Source: Macropodus opercularis | Lineage: Eukaryota; Chordata; Actinopteri; Anabantiformes; Osphronemidae | NCBI GenBank assembly: GCA_030770545.1 | Contig: CM061102.1 | Coordinates: 5,755,501-5,819,500, forward strand | Direction of reading: 5' to 3' | Length of the DNA: 64,000 bases | Shown here: positions 23,396 through 35,542 of the stretch, piece after piece | Layout of the letters: every line of letters begins with the position of its first letter | How positions within the stretch are numbered: position 1 is the first letter of the stretch | Notes under the pieces: model-generated | What the model was told of the DNA's origin: nothing | Seen by the model: only the letters and a program-made list of their open reading frames with translations | Databases searched by the model: none | Made by a program: the position numbers and the translations under genes

Positions 23396-25590
23396 CATAG
23401 TCTGTGCAGTCTTACATAGTGTGATTTCATTATGTGCTTGGTAATTTTTTATCTGCACTATGTCAAAACATGCCTGTGTAATCGCTAATCAGATCACGTC
23501 ACTTTGCATGTTTCAAGACAGAGCAGCAGCTACGGCCTTCTGGAATAATTAGATGATTTAATTTACTCTCATTTAATACATAATTTATCTTTACTGTGTA
23601 AAACATGACATATTCTAACGATGTAAAAACAGCAACAGAGGCGCTTAGATCTAATAAAACTGCATGCGACGACTGATCTGTTCTTGTTTTTTAGCAGGGA
23701 AAATCTGGGGAAGATCATTCATGCACTGACTTCACCCTCGATATCACTTGTTTAATGACTAATCAGCCTCCTGTGGGGAAATTAAGAGCCAGACATCAGC
23801 CAGTTGGTTGCCCCAAAACTGTTACCTTAATGTGCTGGAGGAGTTTTCAAATCGCTGTGCACTTGTGGTCTGTTTTATCATTGCAGTACTGTAGTTGCTA
23901 TTTGCTTCAGAAGGTGATGGTTTAGAAAGAGTAGGCCTTCAACGCATCACCTCTTGCTAGGCCTCGGAAAGGCCCAGCGAAGTTTGCTGTTGAGCGCATG
24001 TACCTCCAGTGAAAGTAACATGAGGCTGGTGACTTGTGAAAACGTTGTGTGTAGTAAAGTGATGGAAAGCTGCAGTAGCTGTGGAACTAAACTCAGGCAG
24101 TTCTCTAAAACTTGAAGTTGTGGTCACCCAAACTTCCTGTTGGTGTGCACCACTAAAGATGACGAGCTGATGGAGGACATGTTAAAGGCTCCGCCAGAAA
24201 CACGGTGTACATTAAGACTACAGCTTCCAGGACATCTTTTAAAGTGTCACTACTTCCCTGAGGTTGCCTACGTGCAGGAATGGAGACAGCCACTAATGGA
24301 ATCACCTTCTGGGTAACAGGAATTTGCTCATCCCGTCTGCTTGGATTTGGTGGAGAAGTCTTATGAGCATGTCCCCAGGGTATCTTGTCAGGGTGCCATG
24401 TAGTATTGGATCTGGGGGTGAATTGCCAGGGCTATGCTTTAACACCAGTTCTAATCTCTATAGGCGCTGCTGTGGTGAGGCTAGTGATCTCAGGTAGCGG
24501 GAGAGGAACAGAAATCACACCCGGTAGATCTTGTTTTAATGGGAGCAGCTCATTATTACTAACATAGGAATTGAAGAACCTCAGGGTGATGTTTATGAAT
24601 GAGGATAAGCGACGGCAAGTTAAATCAACAGGCAGACTCCTGCTTCGTCACCAGTGAGTTAGACAGTATTACTTCAGAGCCGAGGCTCTTGTTTTACCGG
24701 CTGACCTACTTCCTGCTCTCTCCTATTTTTACAACACAAAAGACATGTAACTAAATAAGACAGCTATTTGTCGGCTGTGTTTGAAGCGGATACCACATTG
24801 GAAAATAATGAATCAGCTCCTATTTAAAAAAGGTAATATTATCTATAAAAATATATATCTTGTGGACACAGAATACTTCATTACCAAGTATATGCACCTG
24901 TGTGACTAGGTGCATATACTTGGTATCGCAATGCTAATAGGGCATCTTTAGTGACATTAACAGGAAGTACTCATTTAATTTTTTGGGAAGCGTCATTACA
25001 GTGTGTGACAGGTGGAATGAGACTCAGACTCTGCCTGCTGTTAAAAAGGAACAGTAGGACACAGTTTGACGTTTAATGCACTATTTAGTAGGTGAGCGCA
25101 GCTGGGACAGAAAACAAATAAAGAAGAACCGCTAATATTGATTTTCTTTCAGGAAGTGAAATAGACCAACTCCATCTGATTGTCCAGCTCCCCAGGTCAG
25201 CTGCTGCGATGGACACTTTGGCCCCACTTTCCTCAAGCTCCATCAAATCAAGCCACTGGCAGATTCTCTGGTGAATGGTGAGTAATCAGACGCCGGTGAG
25301 GGTGGGATCGGTGGCCCCAGGGCCTCAGAAGTGCTGTGGCTGGCCCTGCCTGCCTGGATTTGAATAGTCAGTAGGTGAGTGAATTATTAAATGGATTTGG
25401 AATAAAGAAATTCAAAATGTCTTTAGTGTAAAAGAGGGTGGAGCATAATACAATTCAAAAACAACGATGCCACGCACCCACTCTCACACACTCCTCACCC
25501 CGCACAGCAGAGCTCAGGAGCAGTGAGAAACTCAGTCTGTGCTTCATTCTACGTGAACTGCAACAGAGTAGAATAAAAAAACATTTTGAG
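23396..25590. other. Proximal upstream region
   Basis: No gene is recognised. It contains a perfect 18-bp-arm hairpin at 24,882-24,925. The region immediately left of the CpG island (about 25,400-25,590) is A-rich and has no clear TATA box at a useful distance from the exon. Confidence 0.45.
24882..24925. repeat. Perfect 18-bp stem-loop
   Basis: TACCAAGTATATGCACCT (24,882-24,899), an 8-base loop GTGTGACT, then the exact complement AGGTGCATATACTTGGTA (24,908-24,925). Pairing stops abruptly on both sides. Perfect identity of the arms implies a recent origin (for example, a template-switch inversion) or selection. The stem is shorter than a typical miRNA precursor and lacks the usual bulges. 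Confidence 0.9.
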
Positions 25591-26900
25591 TCTTTTCAAC
25601 TGACGCGATTCATCCAAAGCGCGAATTAACGGAACATGGTGACTACCCTCCCTCTCTTGCATCTCATTAACTGAGTCCCGTCGTAGCTATAGGTGAAGCT
25701 GCCTCTCTCTTCCATACTGAAGCAGGTGTCCAACATGGCGAACGCTGGCTGCGGCTCTCTCGCGACTACTCTCGTTGTAGTCCTTTTTCAAGCGGCTCTT
25801 CAAAAAGGTAAGACTTTTCCTTTGATGGCTACGCGGGCTGCGCACTTTCCCGTCACATTTGCGCGGGTGTAGCCGAAGGAGTGCGGCTTTATCCGCGTTC
25901 GGAGCGACGTTTGAAGCGAGCGCGGCGCCGCGGAGCATTTGGGATGCGTGGCGTTGTTGTTGTCGCACGCGTGGAAACCTGGAAGAAACTGTGCGTAAAG
26001 TTGCAACACTGGTGGTGGAGAGCTGCCTTCCGTGCGTGAGACACAAGGCTGCATCACTTTTGTCTGCTCACTGTTACTAACCGCTTTTACACAGCTGGCA
26101 ACTCTTAAACGTTGCCAGGTCCGTTGTGGGAAAACAACGGTGAGGGTTTTCGCGGAGGCGCATGTTTGACAGACTTGACCGGGCTCGGTTACTTTCACGG
26201 CATGTGGTTCGACGCGGAGCTCGGACCGCTATAAATCACAGTAAACGGCGGAGCATGCGAGGACCCGCTGCAGCGAACTCCGTCCACAACTGTACTGATC
26301 GAAACGCCCGGCAGCGAGTTGGAGATTCGCGCTAGTGTAGCATCGCTGAAGACACAGTTGCAGAACGGAGCCCCTGGCAAATATCGGCTCACAAATAAGC
26401 AGTTGTTTCTCTATAATCTAAGTTTTATGGTGTCGTTCGGCGTCGCTCTACCGGCTGCGGTTCGTTGCGAGGCTCCTACACCGAGCGGAGAACACGTTAC
26501 AAAGTTGAAATTTCATCTAAACGAGCCGTGTGCCGCGTTTCACGTGTGAGCCGAAGCGGAAAGCACTTGACGCCGGTGTGCGCAGCGTCTGGATCCCCTT
26601 TAAAACACGCTTCTGCTCACGGCGACGAACACGACGACGCTAATGTGCCCGAGTTTCCAGCTACGCTTCGGGCTGCGTTGGGTTTGCGGCGCCAACGTGC
26701 AGCGTCAAGCCTCGTAGTAAAATGTGTGTCAGATGCGTCCGCGCAGCTGAAGCTGGCGAGGGGCGAAAACTGCGACACGGTTGTTCTCGCTTTCCTTCAA
26801 GCCGGCGATGCTGTCCGCGCCAAGGCGACGATCTGGGCTCGATTAACCACTGAAGGACGCTCATTGGCTTCCAGTGTGTCTGCGTACTGGCGCAACTAAG
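25590..26900 (+). promoter_or_regulatory. CpG island / probable promoter region
   Basis: CpG dinucleotides become frequent from about 25,590 (GACGCGATT, AAGCGCGAATT), stay dense through GCGCGG, CGGCGCCGCGG and GTCGCACGCG stretches, and drop back to background after about 26,900. This is the only strong CpG island in 64 kb, so it marks the likely promoter. The first coding exon lies near its left edge. The transcription start is probably within about 150 bp upstream of 25,735, since no TATA box is seen there. A TATAAAT at 26,230-26,236, inside the island and downstream of the exon, could serve a second start site. The island may also reach the minus strand as a divergent promoter, but no minus-strand exon is recognised. 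Confidence 0.75.
25735..25807 (+). CDS. First coding exon of a probable secreted or membrane protein (signal peptide, partial gene)
   Basis: ATG at 25,735 sits in a good Kozak context (A at -3, G at +4) near the left edge of the only CpG island. Twenty-four codons follow. The N-terminus MANAGCGSLATTL leads into a hydrophobic run (VVVLFQAAL), which together look like a cleavable signal peptide. The coding stretch ends at a near-perfect donor, AAAAG|GTAAGA, at 25,807/25,808, leaving phase 1. A signal peptide encoded by exon 1 and cut by a phase-1 intron is usual for cell-surface genes with Ig, FN3 or MAM domains, such as nectin-like adhesion molecules and receptor tyrosine phosphatases, which often also have very large first introns. 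That class is an inference. No residue identifies the family, and no exon 2 was recognised to the right. Reading on past the donor hits a stop about 21 codons later, which supports splicing. The alternative is a chance ATG within the island. Confidence 0.55.
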
Positions 26901-28752
26901 ATGTGGAAATGTTAGGCTAGTTGGGACAAGAGCTGTCTAGTAATGAAAGCCCGGAGACGCGTTCACTTATATAACTGACTAAACTATGGCGCGGTGGGGA
27001 ATTTCATCCTACATCTGTATTAACATGACATCAGCTGTGCCATGAATGGCCGCAAACAGCATTTACGCCGCTGGAGCCTGTAATAGTGGGGATGACAGGG
27101 AGGCAGATGTGCGTGTTTGTCACAGCGTGGATTACCCACCAGGCTTAATCCATTACAGCGGTCCGTCCCTTAGAAATGGACGCACAGCCCTAATGTTGCT
27201 TTCAGTTAAGCAGTCACGTAAAGCCCAGCCAACTAAACGAGGCTCTGTTGGTCTTTGGACAGTGGGCAGCATTGCTCTACCTTCAGGGAAATGGCTCCAC
27301 TGATTTCAAACAAAGCTCGGGATGCACTTGCACAAAACATATCAATTATTTACCTCCAGAGCAGGATGGATGGAGGATGTTTTCCTTTCCCTCATTACAA
27401 ATAAATGGAAATTTTGTAAGGATGGCAGTGAAGTCAGGAGAGGAAGGAGCCTTAATTAATTTCTCCCCAACTCTAAGTTCCGTTTTGGCACACGAGCTCG
27501 ACTTACGCCGTCATTAAATCACACAAGTGCTCCAAATTAAATGGACTTATGAGACAGCATTCACAGTTCACTGCCTTTCACTGCCACCGCTCTTGTTTCA
27601 GGGAGCTGTACCTCCAGAGATAACATTCATTCCTTGTGAATGAGTCAATAAGTAATGTACAGTGGAGCACATTCACAATATTTGAGCAATGTCAAGGGAT
27701 TCAAACGGGGACATTTCTTCACCAAGTACAAGTTTTAAACTGTGCTCATAATATTTCACACATCCAATTTATATTCAAATAAAAATAATTTGACTTTGAT
27801 GGTATTTTTTCAAAATTACAGGCTTGAAGTGAGATGACAAAATCTTAAATCCCATTTCACTGTGAATATTAGCTGTGCCATAATAATTCTGAGGTATCAA
27901 CACAGGCACACAAAGTTATTTATATCTCTAATCTTTTGGATGTTGTCTTAATTTACAAATAATTTTTTTCGTTCGTGTCCTAATGTTGGACAAGATCAAA
28001 TGAACGTGTGACCCGCTGCACTCAGATTAGACCCTGTTGTTCGTTATGGGTCTGTACAGTCCCATTGTCATGCAAATGACACGGGCTAAACGCTGACTGG
28101 TGGAGGGAGAATGATCTGTGTTTTTGTTATTATGATGTCGTGCCACTGCTAAGTGAAGTGGTTTCATAAAGGCGGTTTAGTGGAGTTTTCACTGAAATAA
28201 ATTCTTTAAATTGTATTAGGTATATTAATGAGAGTATGATAGTGGTGCTGTAGAAAAGATGAGTTGTTGTTGTTGAATTCTGGGCATCATGGAAGTTTTC
28301 ACTGTTTTCTTTCTTTTCTTTGTGGAAAAGCCTGAGGGTAGAACAGATTTGTGTACAAATGCAAGTAAGGTTATGTTAATTTGACTTTTTTGTTGCACAT
28401 TTTATGAATGGAAATAATTGTACATACTTCAGGATCAGGTTCCGTCCCAATGACTTTCTAGTATCGTATCTGTTGAGGTAACCTTGAAGTTTAAGATGAA
28501 GCACATTGTACAAGCAAAATTATTAATGTTTAATATGGAAGCACGACCTCAGGAAGCACGATTTTATTAGCAGTTATTATGTAAGCTAGTCATGATTAAC
28601 AGAGCAGGGAGCTCACTCAGAAGAACGAGCGGAGTCTGGCTCATAACATTAGTGTTAAAAAAGACATCGCAGGCTAAAAGTTTTACGTTTTAAATTATTC
28701 ACCCTTGATGTTAATCAACTTGAAAATCATAATCATTTACTTTAGTTGTGTC

Positions 28753-28758
<6 letters not shown>

Positions 28759-28784
<26 letters not shown>
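28759..28784. repeat. A26 homopolymer
   Basis: An uninterrupted poly-A tract of about 26 bases. It could be the tail of a retroposed sequence, but the preceding bases match no element I recognise, and no polyadenylation signal or target duplication is evident. Confidence 0.95.
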
Positions 28785-28787
<3 letters not shown>

Positions 28788-29549
28788 TTTAGTCAATGAC
28801 AGTATGTTATCAAAGCGGGTGATAGTAGTAGTCTAGTTAAATGACAGTGGATGTTGTGTGGATTTAAATGCTATTAATGTTGTTTTGTCGCTGGTGACCA
28901 TATCTCCACTGCTGAGCTGGTAAAACATTTAAAGTGCTTTGTTTCAATTTGAGTTTTTACGTCTGCAGCATTTAAAGGCTTGTTTTACGTCCTGGTTAAA
29001 CTCTTAATAGTTCACGTCTATTATTGTAGCATCTCTTAGCATTGCTTCCTTTGTGCAAAGCAAAACATCGACTGTGGGCGGCTTCAGCTACTAAAACGCC
29101 TCGTCTGTGTCAGATTGGGTGTGAATCAGTTGAATCCCTGTGCACCGTCGTCTGGCTCGGAGTCAAGCTGGTAGGAGCCCGGATGGTGGAAAACAGGTGT
29201 GGAAATGGACCTGCTCGCCGTCTGCACCGCGGCAGCCTCCCCAGCTGTAATGAAGAACAATGGCTCTACTCCTGAAGGGAGGGGACCTCTAACGACCCCT
29301 CCCCCCTTCTCCTCCTGTTGCCCCACCAATCTACAGTGACTCTGCTGGCAAGACAGCAGATGACTGGGCTGGGTCGCATCTGGCCTATGTGCACTTAGTG
29401 TAATCAAAGAGAGAAAAAAGGCTTATGGCCTACTTGTTATTGAGCCGCCAACTGATGGGATGTCAAGTAAGCACCCTCTGGCTCCAAATCTCTGGAGGGG
29501 CTGGGGTGGAGGGAGGGAGCGTGGGCAACAGTCTGCCTACTGGCCTGTA

Positions 29550-29566
29550 GGGAGGGAGGGAGGGAG
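29550..29566. repeat. (GGGA)4 simple repeat
   Basis: Four GGGA units, with a related shorter GGAGGGAGGGAGC run about 45 bp upstream (about 29,508-29,520). Four closely spaced G3 runs could form a quadruplex on the plus strand. Confidence 0.85.
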
Positions 29567-30959
29567 TTAGATGGTGCTGTACAGTTGGACAGTCTGGCTA
29601 TTAAACAAGTGACCGGAGTCAAATTTAACAGATGTTGGAATATTTATGATCCTATTTACATAATGTTGATGCACAAAAGGCTGCTGAGGTGAACACATTT
29701 CTTTAGCATCACTTGTAGGAGTCTGCACTGGCTGCGTGCAGCCTCTCTGCAGTAACCAGTGGAAGCAGCGGAGCCATTTGAAGGCCTGTATTCTAGGGTT
29801 ACAGGAGGAAAACATGCCGTATACGCAGCACTTTCTCACGTCGCGTCCTCTGAGGCACCTTTGCTGTAGCTGCTAGTTGGATTTTAAAGGACCACGCCAC
29901 CATTTTGGTTTGTTTGCATGGCTTCATCTACGCAAGCTGTGAAAACTGTTGTGCAATATATAAACCTCAATCCTTTCATCTTCGTCTTCTAGTCTCATCT
30001 ACAGGATAACTGATATCTATTTTTGTCTTTGTGCTATTCTATATTCCACCTCATATAGAGCAGGGCCAGCTGTCCTCCACAACACGACTCGTGTGATTTG
30101 TGTTTGAATATAACTAGAGATTAGTTGAAACCCTGAATCCCTTTCTGCCGATTCAGCAAATAATCAAGAATTCAAATTTCATCAGACGCGAACTGCTGTT
30201 GAGGTGGACAAACTTTGCCTCAGCATCCTTTGAAACTCAATACTCATTCATGTAATTTTGATTTACAGAGCAAAAACAATAAAAGACGTGTTGCTCTGCA
30301 ATTATTGAGACATCGCTGTACTGCACGTGCACCGTAGCTTAGCGTGTACCTGTCCTGCATAATATCAATTAAACCTAGTGTTTAGTTTTCATCCATAAAA
30401 CGCAGGGTCCAAGACAAAAGCAGCTCCCAGTACGTTTGTGTGTGCGTGTGGTTGTCTCATCTAATGTGAAGTCCCAAGTGAACATTGTCAGTCACAGCAA
30501 GAAATGTTTTCCATTCCAGTTTCTGAATTTACAAAAGACAACAAGCGGCCTTTGATTGCTCTTTTCCTCCCAGTTTGAGGCCTTCATCATCTTGCTCTGC
30601 TGCGGAGTCACAGGGAGACATCGCTTGCTATAATTGGGCCCATTTTGCCCGCGTTCATAGATACAATGCAGAGTTCAACAATGAATGAATAAGGAATCAA
30701 TGCATATCATTTGTGCTTTCAACCAAATAAACAATACAGCTGGTGTTCCAGTGTAATCATCAGAGGGGAAATGAATGCCCTTCTGAATACAATACAGGTA
30801 TGCATTAGCCATCACAGCACAGAGGGCTTGAGTGATCCCACTTCTTCCATCTTTCATTTTACATAACACTCCAGCTTGTATTACATTTCGGTGAATTTGC
30901 TTGTGATGAGACCCTTCAGGCTGTTACAGTCTCCCATGGATCACCTCTCCCCACTGTTC

Positions 30960-31080
30960 TCGGTTCCTGTCCTTTGTCTCGGCTATTGTAACTCTGTCTT
31001 GACTGATCTTTTCTGCACTGACGCCAGACAACTGCTACACAGTACACACCATCTCATTTATTTTTGTGTCCTAGTCGAAC
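30960..31080 (+). pseudogene. Decayed LINE reverse-transcriptase fragment (tentative)
   Basis: The plus-strand frame reads LGYCNSVLTDLF followed by ARQLLHSTHHLIYF at about 30,978-31,070. This resembles the late reverse-transcriptase block of L2/Rex-type fish LINEs, usually of the form LDYCNSLLAGLP...LQLIQNAAARLVF. Only about 30 residues align, and upstream and downstream sequence has lost recognisable similarity. It is a relic at best; a chance match remains possible. Confidence 0.35.
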
Positions 31081-34000
31081 GTTGCAGTGGAAAATCTTAC
31101 CTGCTAAAGAACAATGCTCCTCTTCCCTGTGCAGAAATTGCAGATTGTGAGGCTGTGAAGTGCTGTTTAGTGCTATGCCATAACCAAACAGTCCACGTGT
31201 TATAATTCAGGCTAAATGACATACTCTAGGTTCCTTCGTGACGCTTGAACCCTGAGGTTTTCGAAGTCCTGCATACAGTTGGAACCATTCAAACATTTAC
31301 ATTGTAGCTGGACTGTGCTGTGTGTGAGTGTTTGTGTTTCCAGGAATGGTTTTTGCGTGTGTTGTGTTCATATACTGTTCCATAGCCAGGATCCTGCAGC
31401 ACCTCTGGGTTTAAACAGGTGTCTGTCCAGCGAAGACGATCATAAATGATGCACCTCTGTTGCTTGTTTACTTTCATCTTCCTCGGAGTTGACTAGCTCC
31501 TGGTCAGGTTGTCATGTTCAGTTGCCTGCCAAGAAGAGAAATGTTAAAGCAAACGTGGCACCGCAGCCTCAGATTTAGTCTCTTGCCCAGTGAGTGTTCA
31601 ACGCTTACAGCAGTGATGAGATTATAAAAAGGTTTAATTGCAACTGGAGTTTTCCTGACTCACACAGCACCTTTGGTGGAAGGCTGTGAAGGCATGTGGT
31701 GCTGCTGCAGGCCAGTCCTGTTTGGCCTCTCGCGTCTGGCATTGCAGTGTGGTAGCTCTGTGTCTCTTTGGATTAAAACCCAACGTTTTTGTTGGTTTGT
31801 GTATTTTGAGGAGCAAAGTTAATCGGGCCCTGGAAACGGCAGCACTGGATCTCAGCAAATAGGACAACCCACCCCTGCTCTCCATCAGCCTCTCATCTGT
31901 CAGACTTTGAATTCAGCTTGCTGTGCATGTCCTCGTGCGCTTGAAGACAGCACGCAGCAATAATGCTCAGATTATGAATATCATACAAATAATTTAAAGC
32001 CAGCAAAAAACTGGATCTCGGAATTAAAACTGCACTTTTGTCGCTGTGCGTTTCTGTTTGCACCTCAGATAAACATTAGAAAATGGCAGCCGTAACTACT
32101 GTGGAGTTTTGGTAGCACAACATTGGTTCTATTGTCCTATGTCTTAAACAACCAATCAAAAACAGAGTTCTCCAGCACTGGCATCCAGCAAAGCAGTCAG
32201 GGAGAAATCGCATCCTGCAGGAGGCAGAGATACCAATTTGTCCACCAAAGGACACAAAACCAAAAAGCCTGCACACCATGCTCTCGCACAACCGAACTGC
32301 ATGGACAACACTTCAACCTGGGACACTTTGCCAGGTCATCGCTCTTTGCTGTTTGGCCTCAAGTCAAGCTGTTACACTAAAATTGTTCTCTGTCTATCCG
32401 TTCAACCAGCCGTCATTCAACTGCGATGGGAGCATGTGCCCAGCAGAGAATAAGTAACGTTTATCTTCTCTTGTAATTATCCAGTAACCATAAACCAAAT
32501 GCAGCCCAGCCATTTGCAGACACATGGCTCTGTGTAGGAAGTGAAAGTCTTCCTGTGAAATGTAGGATGTGACAAATTGAACTTGAAATAAATGAGGCAC
32601 ACTGAGAAAATGGCTCCAGTTGAGATTGCAACATAAAAAAAAAATCATTAAATGACAATCAAGTAAAGATGACTGATGGGATCTGCTTAGGCAACATGAG
32701 ACGGTGGTGCATGTATGATCAGATGGGGCTTCGGAACAAGACTACATGCGCGTCCTCGCCTCTAACGTGGTCGACTTAAGCAGTGGAGGCAACTTAAATG
32801 AGCTCAGATGTTCAGCTGGAACAGCAATAAGCGACTGTAGGGTTTACTGGAAGTTGTTTAAAACACCATGGGCAGGGTACGTGTCTCTGACTGAAAATAG
32901 AAATGAGAGGAAATGTTTGAACCTGGCCAGTTTTCCAAAGCAGTTCCTGCTGCTTTGAAGTGTGTAGTATTTGTTGGGCTTCACTTGGCTGTCAGATTAA
33001 TACCTTCTCCACTGAAAATGAAAACGGGGGAAGGAGCAGTTAATCCGCATAAGAATTTTTTTTTTTTGGAGGATGAGAAGCTGCGAGTCGAGCAAACTGT
33101 CTGCGTATTGATTGGTTGTCTGGTGTTGCAGAGTTGACCTGACATGTGAGGATCATCTAATTCTATCCACATTGCTTATTGCGGAGAACACTTATTCTTT
33201 GAGTTACAGGTTGTGATGATGCAAGACGTGCAAGATAGCGGTGTCTGCGAAGTTAGAAAAGAGTCGCGCGACCTTTTTCAGTGTTTACCGGAGGTGGCTC
33301 GGTTGTTTTCCATTCAAAACGGACCGTTGATTGCATTGTCTTTGCTCGGTAGGAGGTAAATGCTGTCAACTACGCCTACATGCAGCCTTTTACAAGCTGT
33401 GTTGTATCGCGTTACCTCATAATGTTTAATTTCATAAACGTGACGGACTGCCAGCTGAATGGATGTTGCCAGTTCACATGTATTGACTGGAGAAGTTCAC
33501 GAGCCGACCGGGTGGTTTGTCAAGTCGAAATCTGAGACAGTGTGTTCTCTTACCGCCGCCCACGCTGACACTGTGTTCCTGTCCCTGGAAATTCTCCGTA
33601 TCAACTGTGACCCGTTGAACAGCACTAGTGTACGGTTGTGCCTTGCTCGACATACATTATATTACCTCCCACACCAGAATGATTGGCCTGTAATTGTAGC
33701 TAAAAAGGCTCTATTAGCGCGTCTTGAAAGCCACGTAACACCATTATACCTCAGATAGGTCATTTTTTTCACATTGCAGACATAAGCTTCCATTAACAGA
33801 GGCAAGAATACGTTCCTGTCAACTCTATGCTTGGTTTGATGGAGGCCTCATAACGTCCATCGCCAAGTACTCAGACCGTAGCTTTTTGACTTGCTATGAA
33901 TTGGTAAGCGATTAATAATTTGATATTAAATCATTTTGACGGCTGTCTGTCCTTGATTTGGTTCTTTCCGGTGCTGTTTGCACGCTGCAGGTATTTTAAC

Positions 34001-34445
34001 ATCTAACATCACACCTTTACATAAGTTTCATTTACAAGCAGCACCACATCTTTGCCTCCTCACTTCAACACGGCTTCATCGTCGCCACCTGTAAGTGTCG
34101 GCACAATTAAAAAATGTTTCAGTTCATCCTACACCTCAGCTTTTACTGGAGGCGTCCAGATTATTAGAGATGTTGATGTGTAATTGCCATCTCCTCCGCA
34201 AAACAACTGCTACACTGACATTGATTTATCAGGAATTAATTGGTTATCATGAAGTTAACACTTTTTTTGTTTTACCCAGGGTATTACAAATTAAATCTAC
34301 TACAAAGTCACCAGCTTTTAATTTGTAAAAAAATGTTGTCAGTCAATAATAAATAAAGAAATGAGGAGTGTGAACGAGCACATCAGACAGAAAAAATCAA
34401 TTCACGGCGTCCTCTGTCATCCACAGATGGTGCCACTTCAATCTC

Positions 34446-34640
34446 CTTTCTATTTTGTCACGCTAATGTGCAGAAAGATGACAAGGGTGGGTCATTTCAG
34501 AGCAGAAATGGCAAAGGCTGAATGTGACGGCCACGTCACTCTGCCTTCTATTTTCTCACACTAATGTTTGGAAAAATGACAACTATGGGTCATTTCAGAG
34601 GAAAAATGGCAAAGCTAGCAGACTGTGACTACAGGTCCAG
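34446..34640. repeat. Diverged 98-bp tandem duplication
   Basis: Two head-to-tail copies have a 98-bp period: TTCTATTTTGTCACGCTAATG at about 34,448 recurs as TTCTATTTTCTCACACTAATG at about 34,546, and GGGTCATTTCAGAG recurs at the same spacing (34,489 and 34,587). Copies share most positions but carry many substitutions and an indel near the end, so the duplication is old. Confidence 0.85.
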
Positions 34641-35542
34641 TGCTGCTACTTTTACAAGATTGGATCTTGAAAAAGTAGCGTGAAGCTGAGCCATGAGCAT
34701 TTTATGGAGGACTCTAACGCGTGATCAATCATTAACAGTCACACTAGTAATTGCCAGCTTTATTTCCCTAAAACGTCATCGACAGGACATCCATCCAACG
34801 AGAAAGGGAAACAAGTTAACTTTCTAGTCTTTGTTTTTAGTGTTTTTAGTGCGTTACGCTGTGAGACTGTCAACCTGTTGAGTACTCGATTTCAGGCGTT
34901 AATTCAAAAGATAACCGAGCCAACCATAGACCAGCGACCTGTTGGGGATGTTTTGTGCTTTGGTCGGTTTGTCCTGCTTAGTGACTCTCGCCTTCACTTC
35001 ATTTGTTGCATGGGCCTGAATCTGCTGTTGGCATTTTTAGGTCTCTACATTGACTGAAAGCATACTGACACTGATTGATGTGTTTTGTCAACTCGTGTAG
35101 CAGCATGTATGACTGGGGATCAAACAGATAGTTCACTGATTCAAGCAGAACATCTCCATGAAAGCCTGGCCCTTTGTGCTGCCTTTATGAAAATAGAAAG
35201 AAGTTGAAACTCGGTTGATTATTTGATTATGAAGCCACACAGATTGAAGCTGCTGGGACCAGGACCAGTGTTTTGCACATGCTTCCTATATGCCAGCCAT
35301 TCATTTACCGTGGCTTAGAAACTGACAATATGTCAGTATGTGAGCAGTTGGTAGAACTGGACTTGGAAATCGAGTCTGGCCGAGGAAAAAGCTCTGGGCG
35401 TTAACAGGGAGAGCACTGATTTGTTGACCTTCTGTGTTCGTTTCTGTAAGGAGGCAGGTCTGTCCTACGTACTGTAGAGTGAGTACCTGCATGTATTCAT
35501 TCAGTTGTGTTAATTTTCTTAACTAGGAAATTACTGTTTAAG

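Larger units (their letters stand above)
25808..30929. other. Presumed 5' part of intron 1
   Basis: The first 1.1 kb is the downstream part of the CpG island. It includes a 144-codon frame (26,465-26,899) and several overlapping minus-strand frames, typical of GC-rich DNA with few stop codons. Beyond that the DNA is A+T rich. It contains an octamer ATGCAAAT at 28,070-28,077, an A26 tract at 28,759-28,784, and (GGGA)n runs around 29,500-29,566. No exon, RNA gene or intact element is recognised. Confidence 0.4.

Noticed and set aside
26465..26899. 144-codon plus-strand open frame in the CpG island
   Set aside because: GC-rich islands lack stop codons by composition. Open frames overlap here on both strands and in several phases, none with a domain. 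The segment lies downstream of a strong splice donor, so it is most likely intronic.
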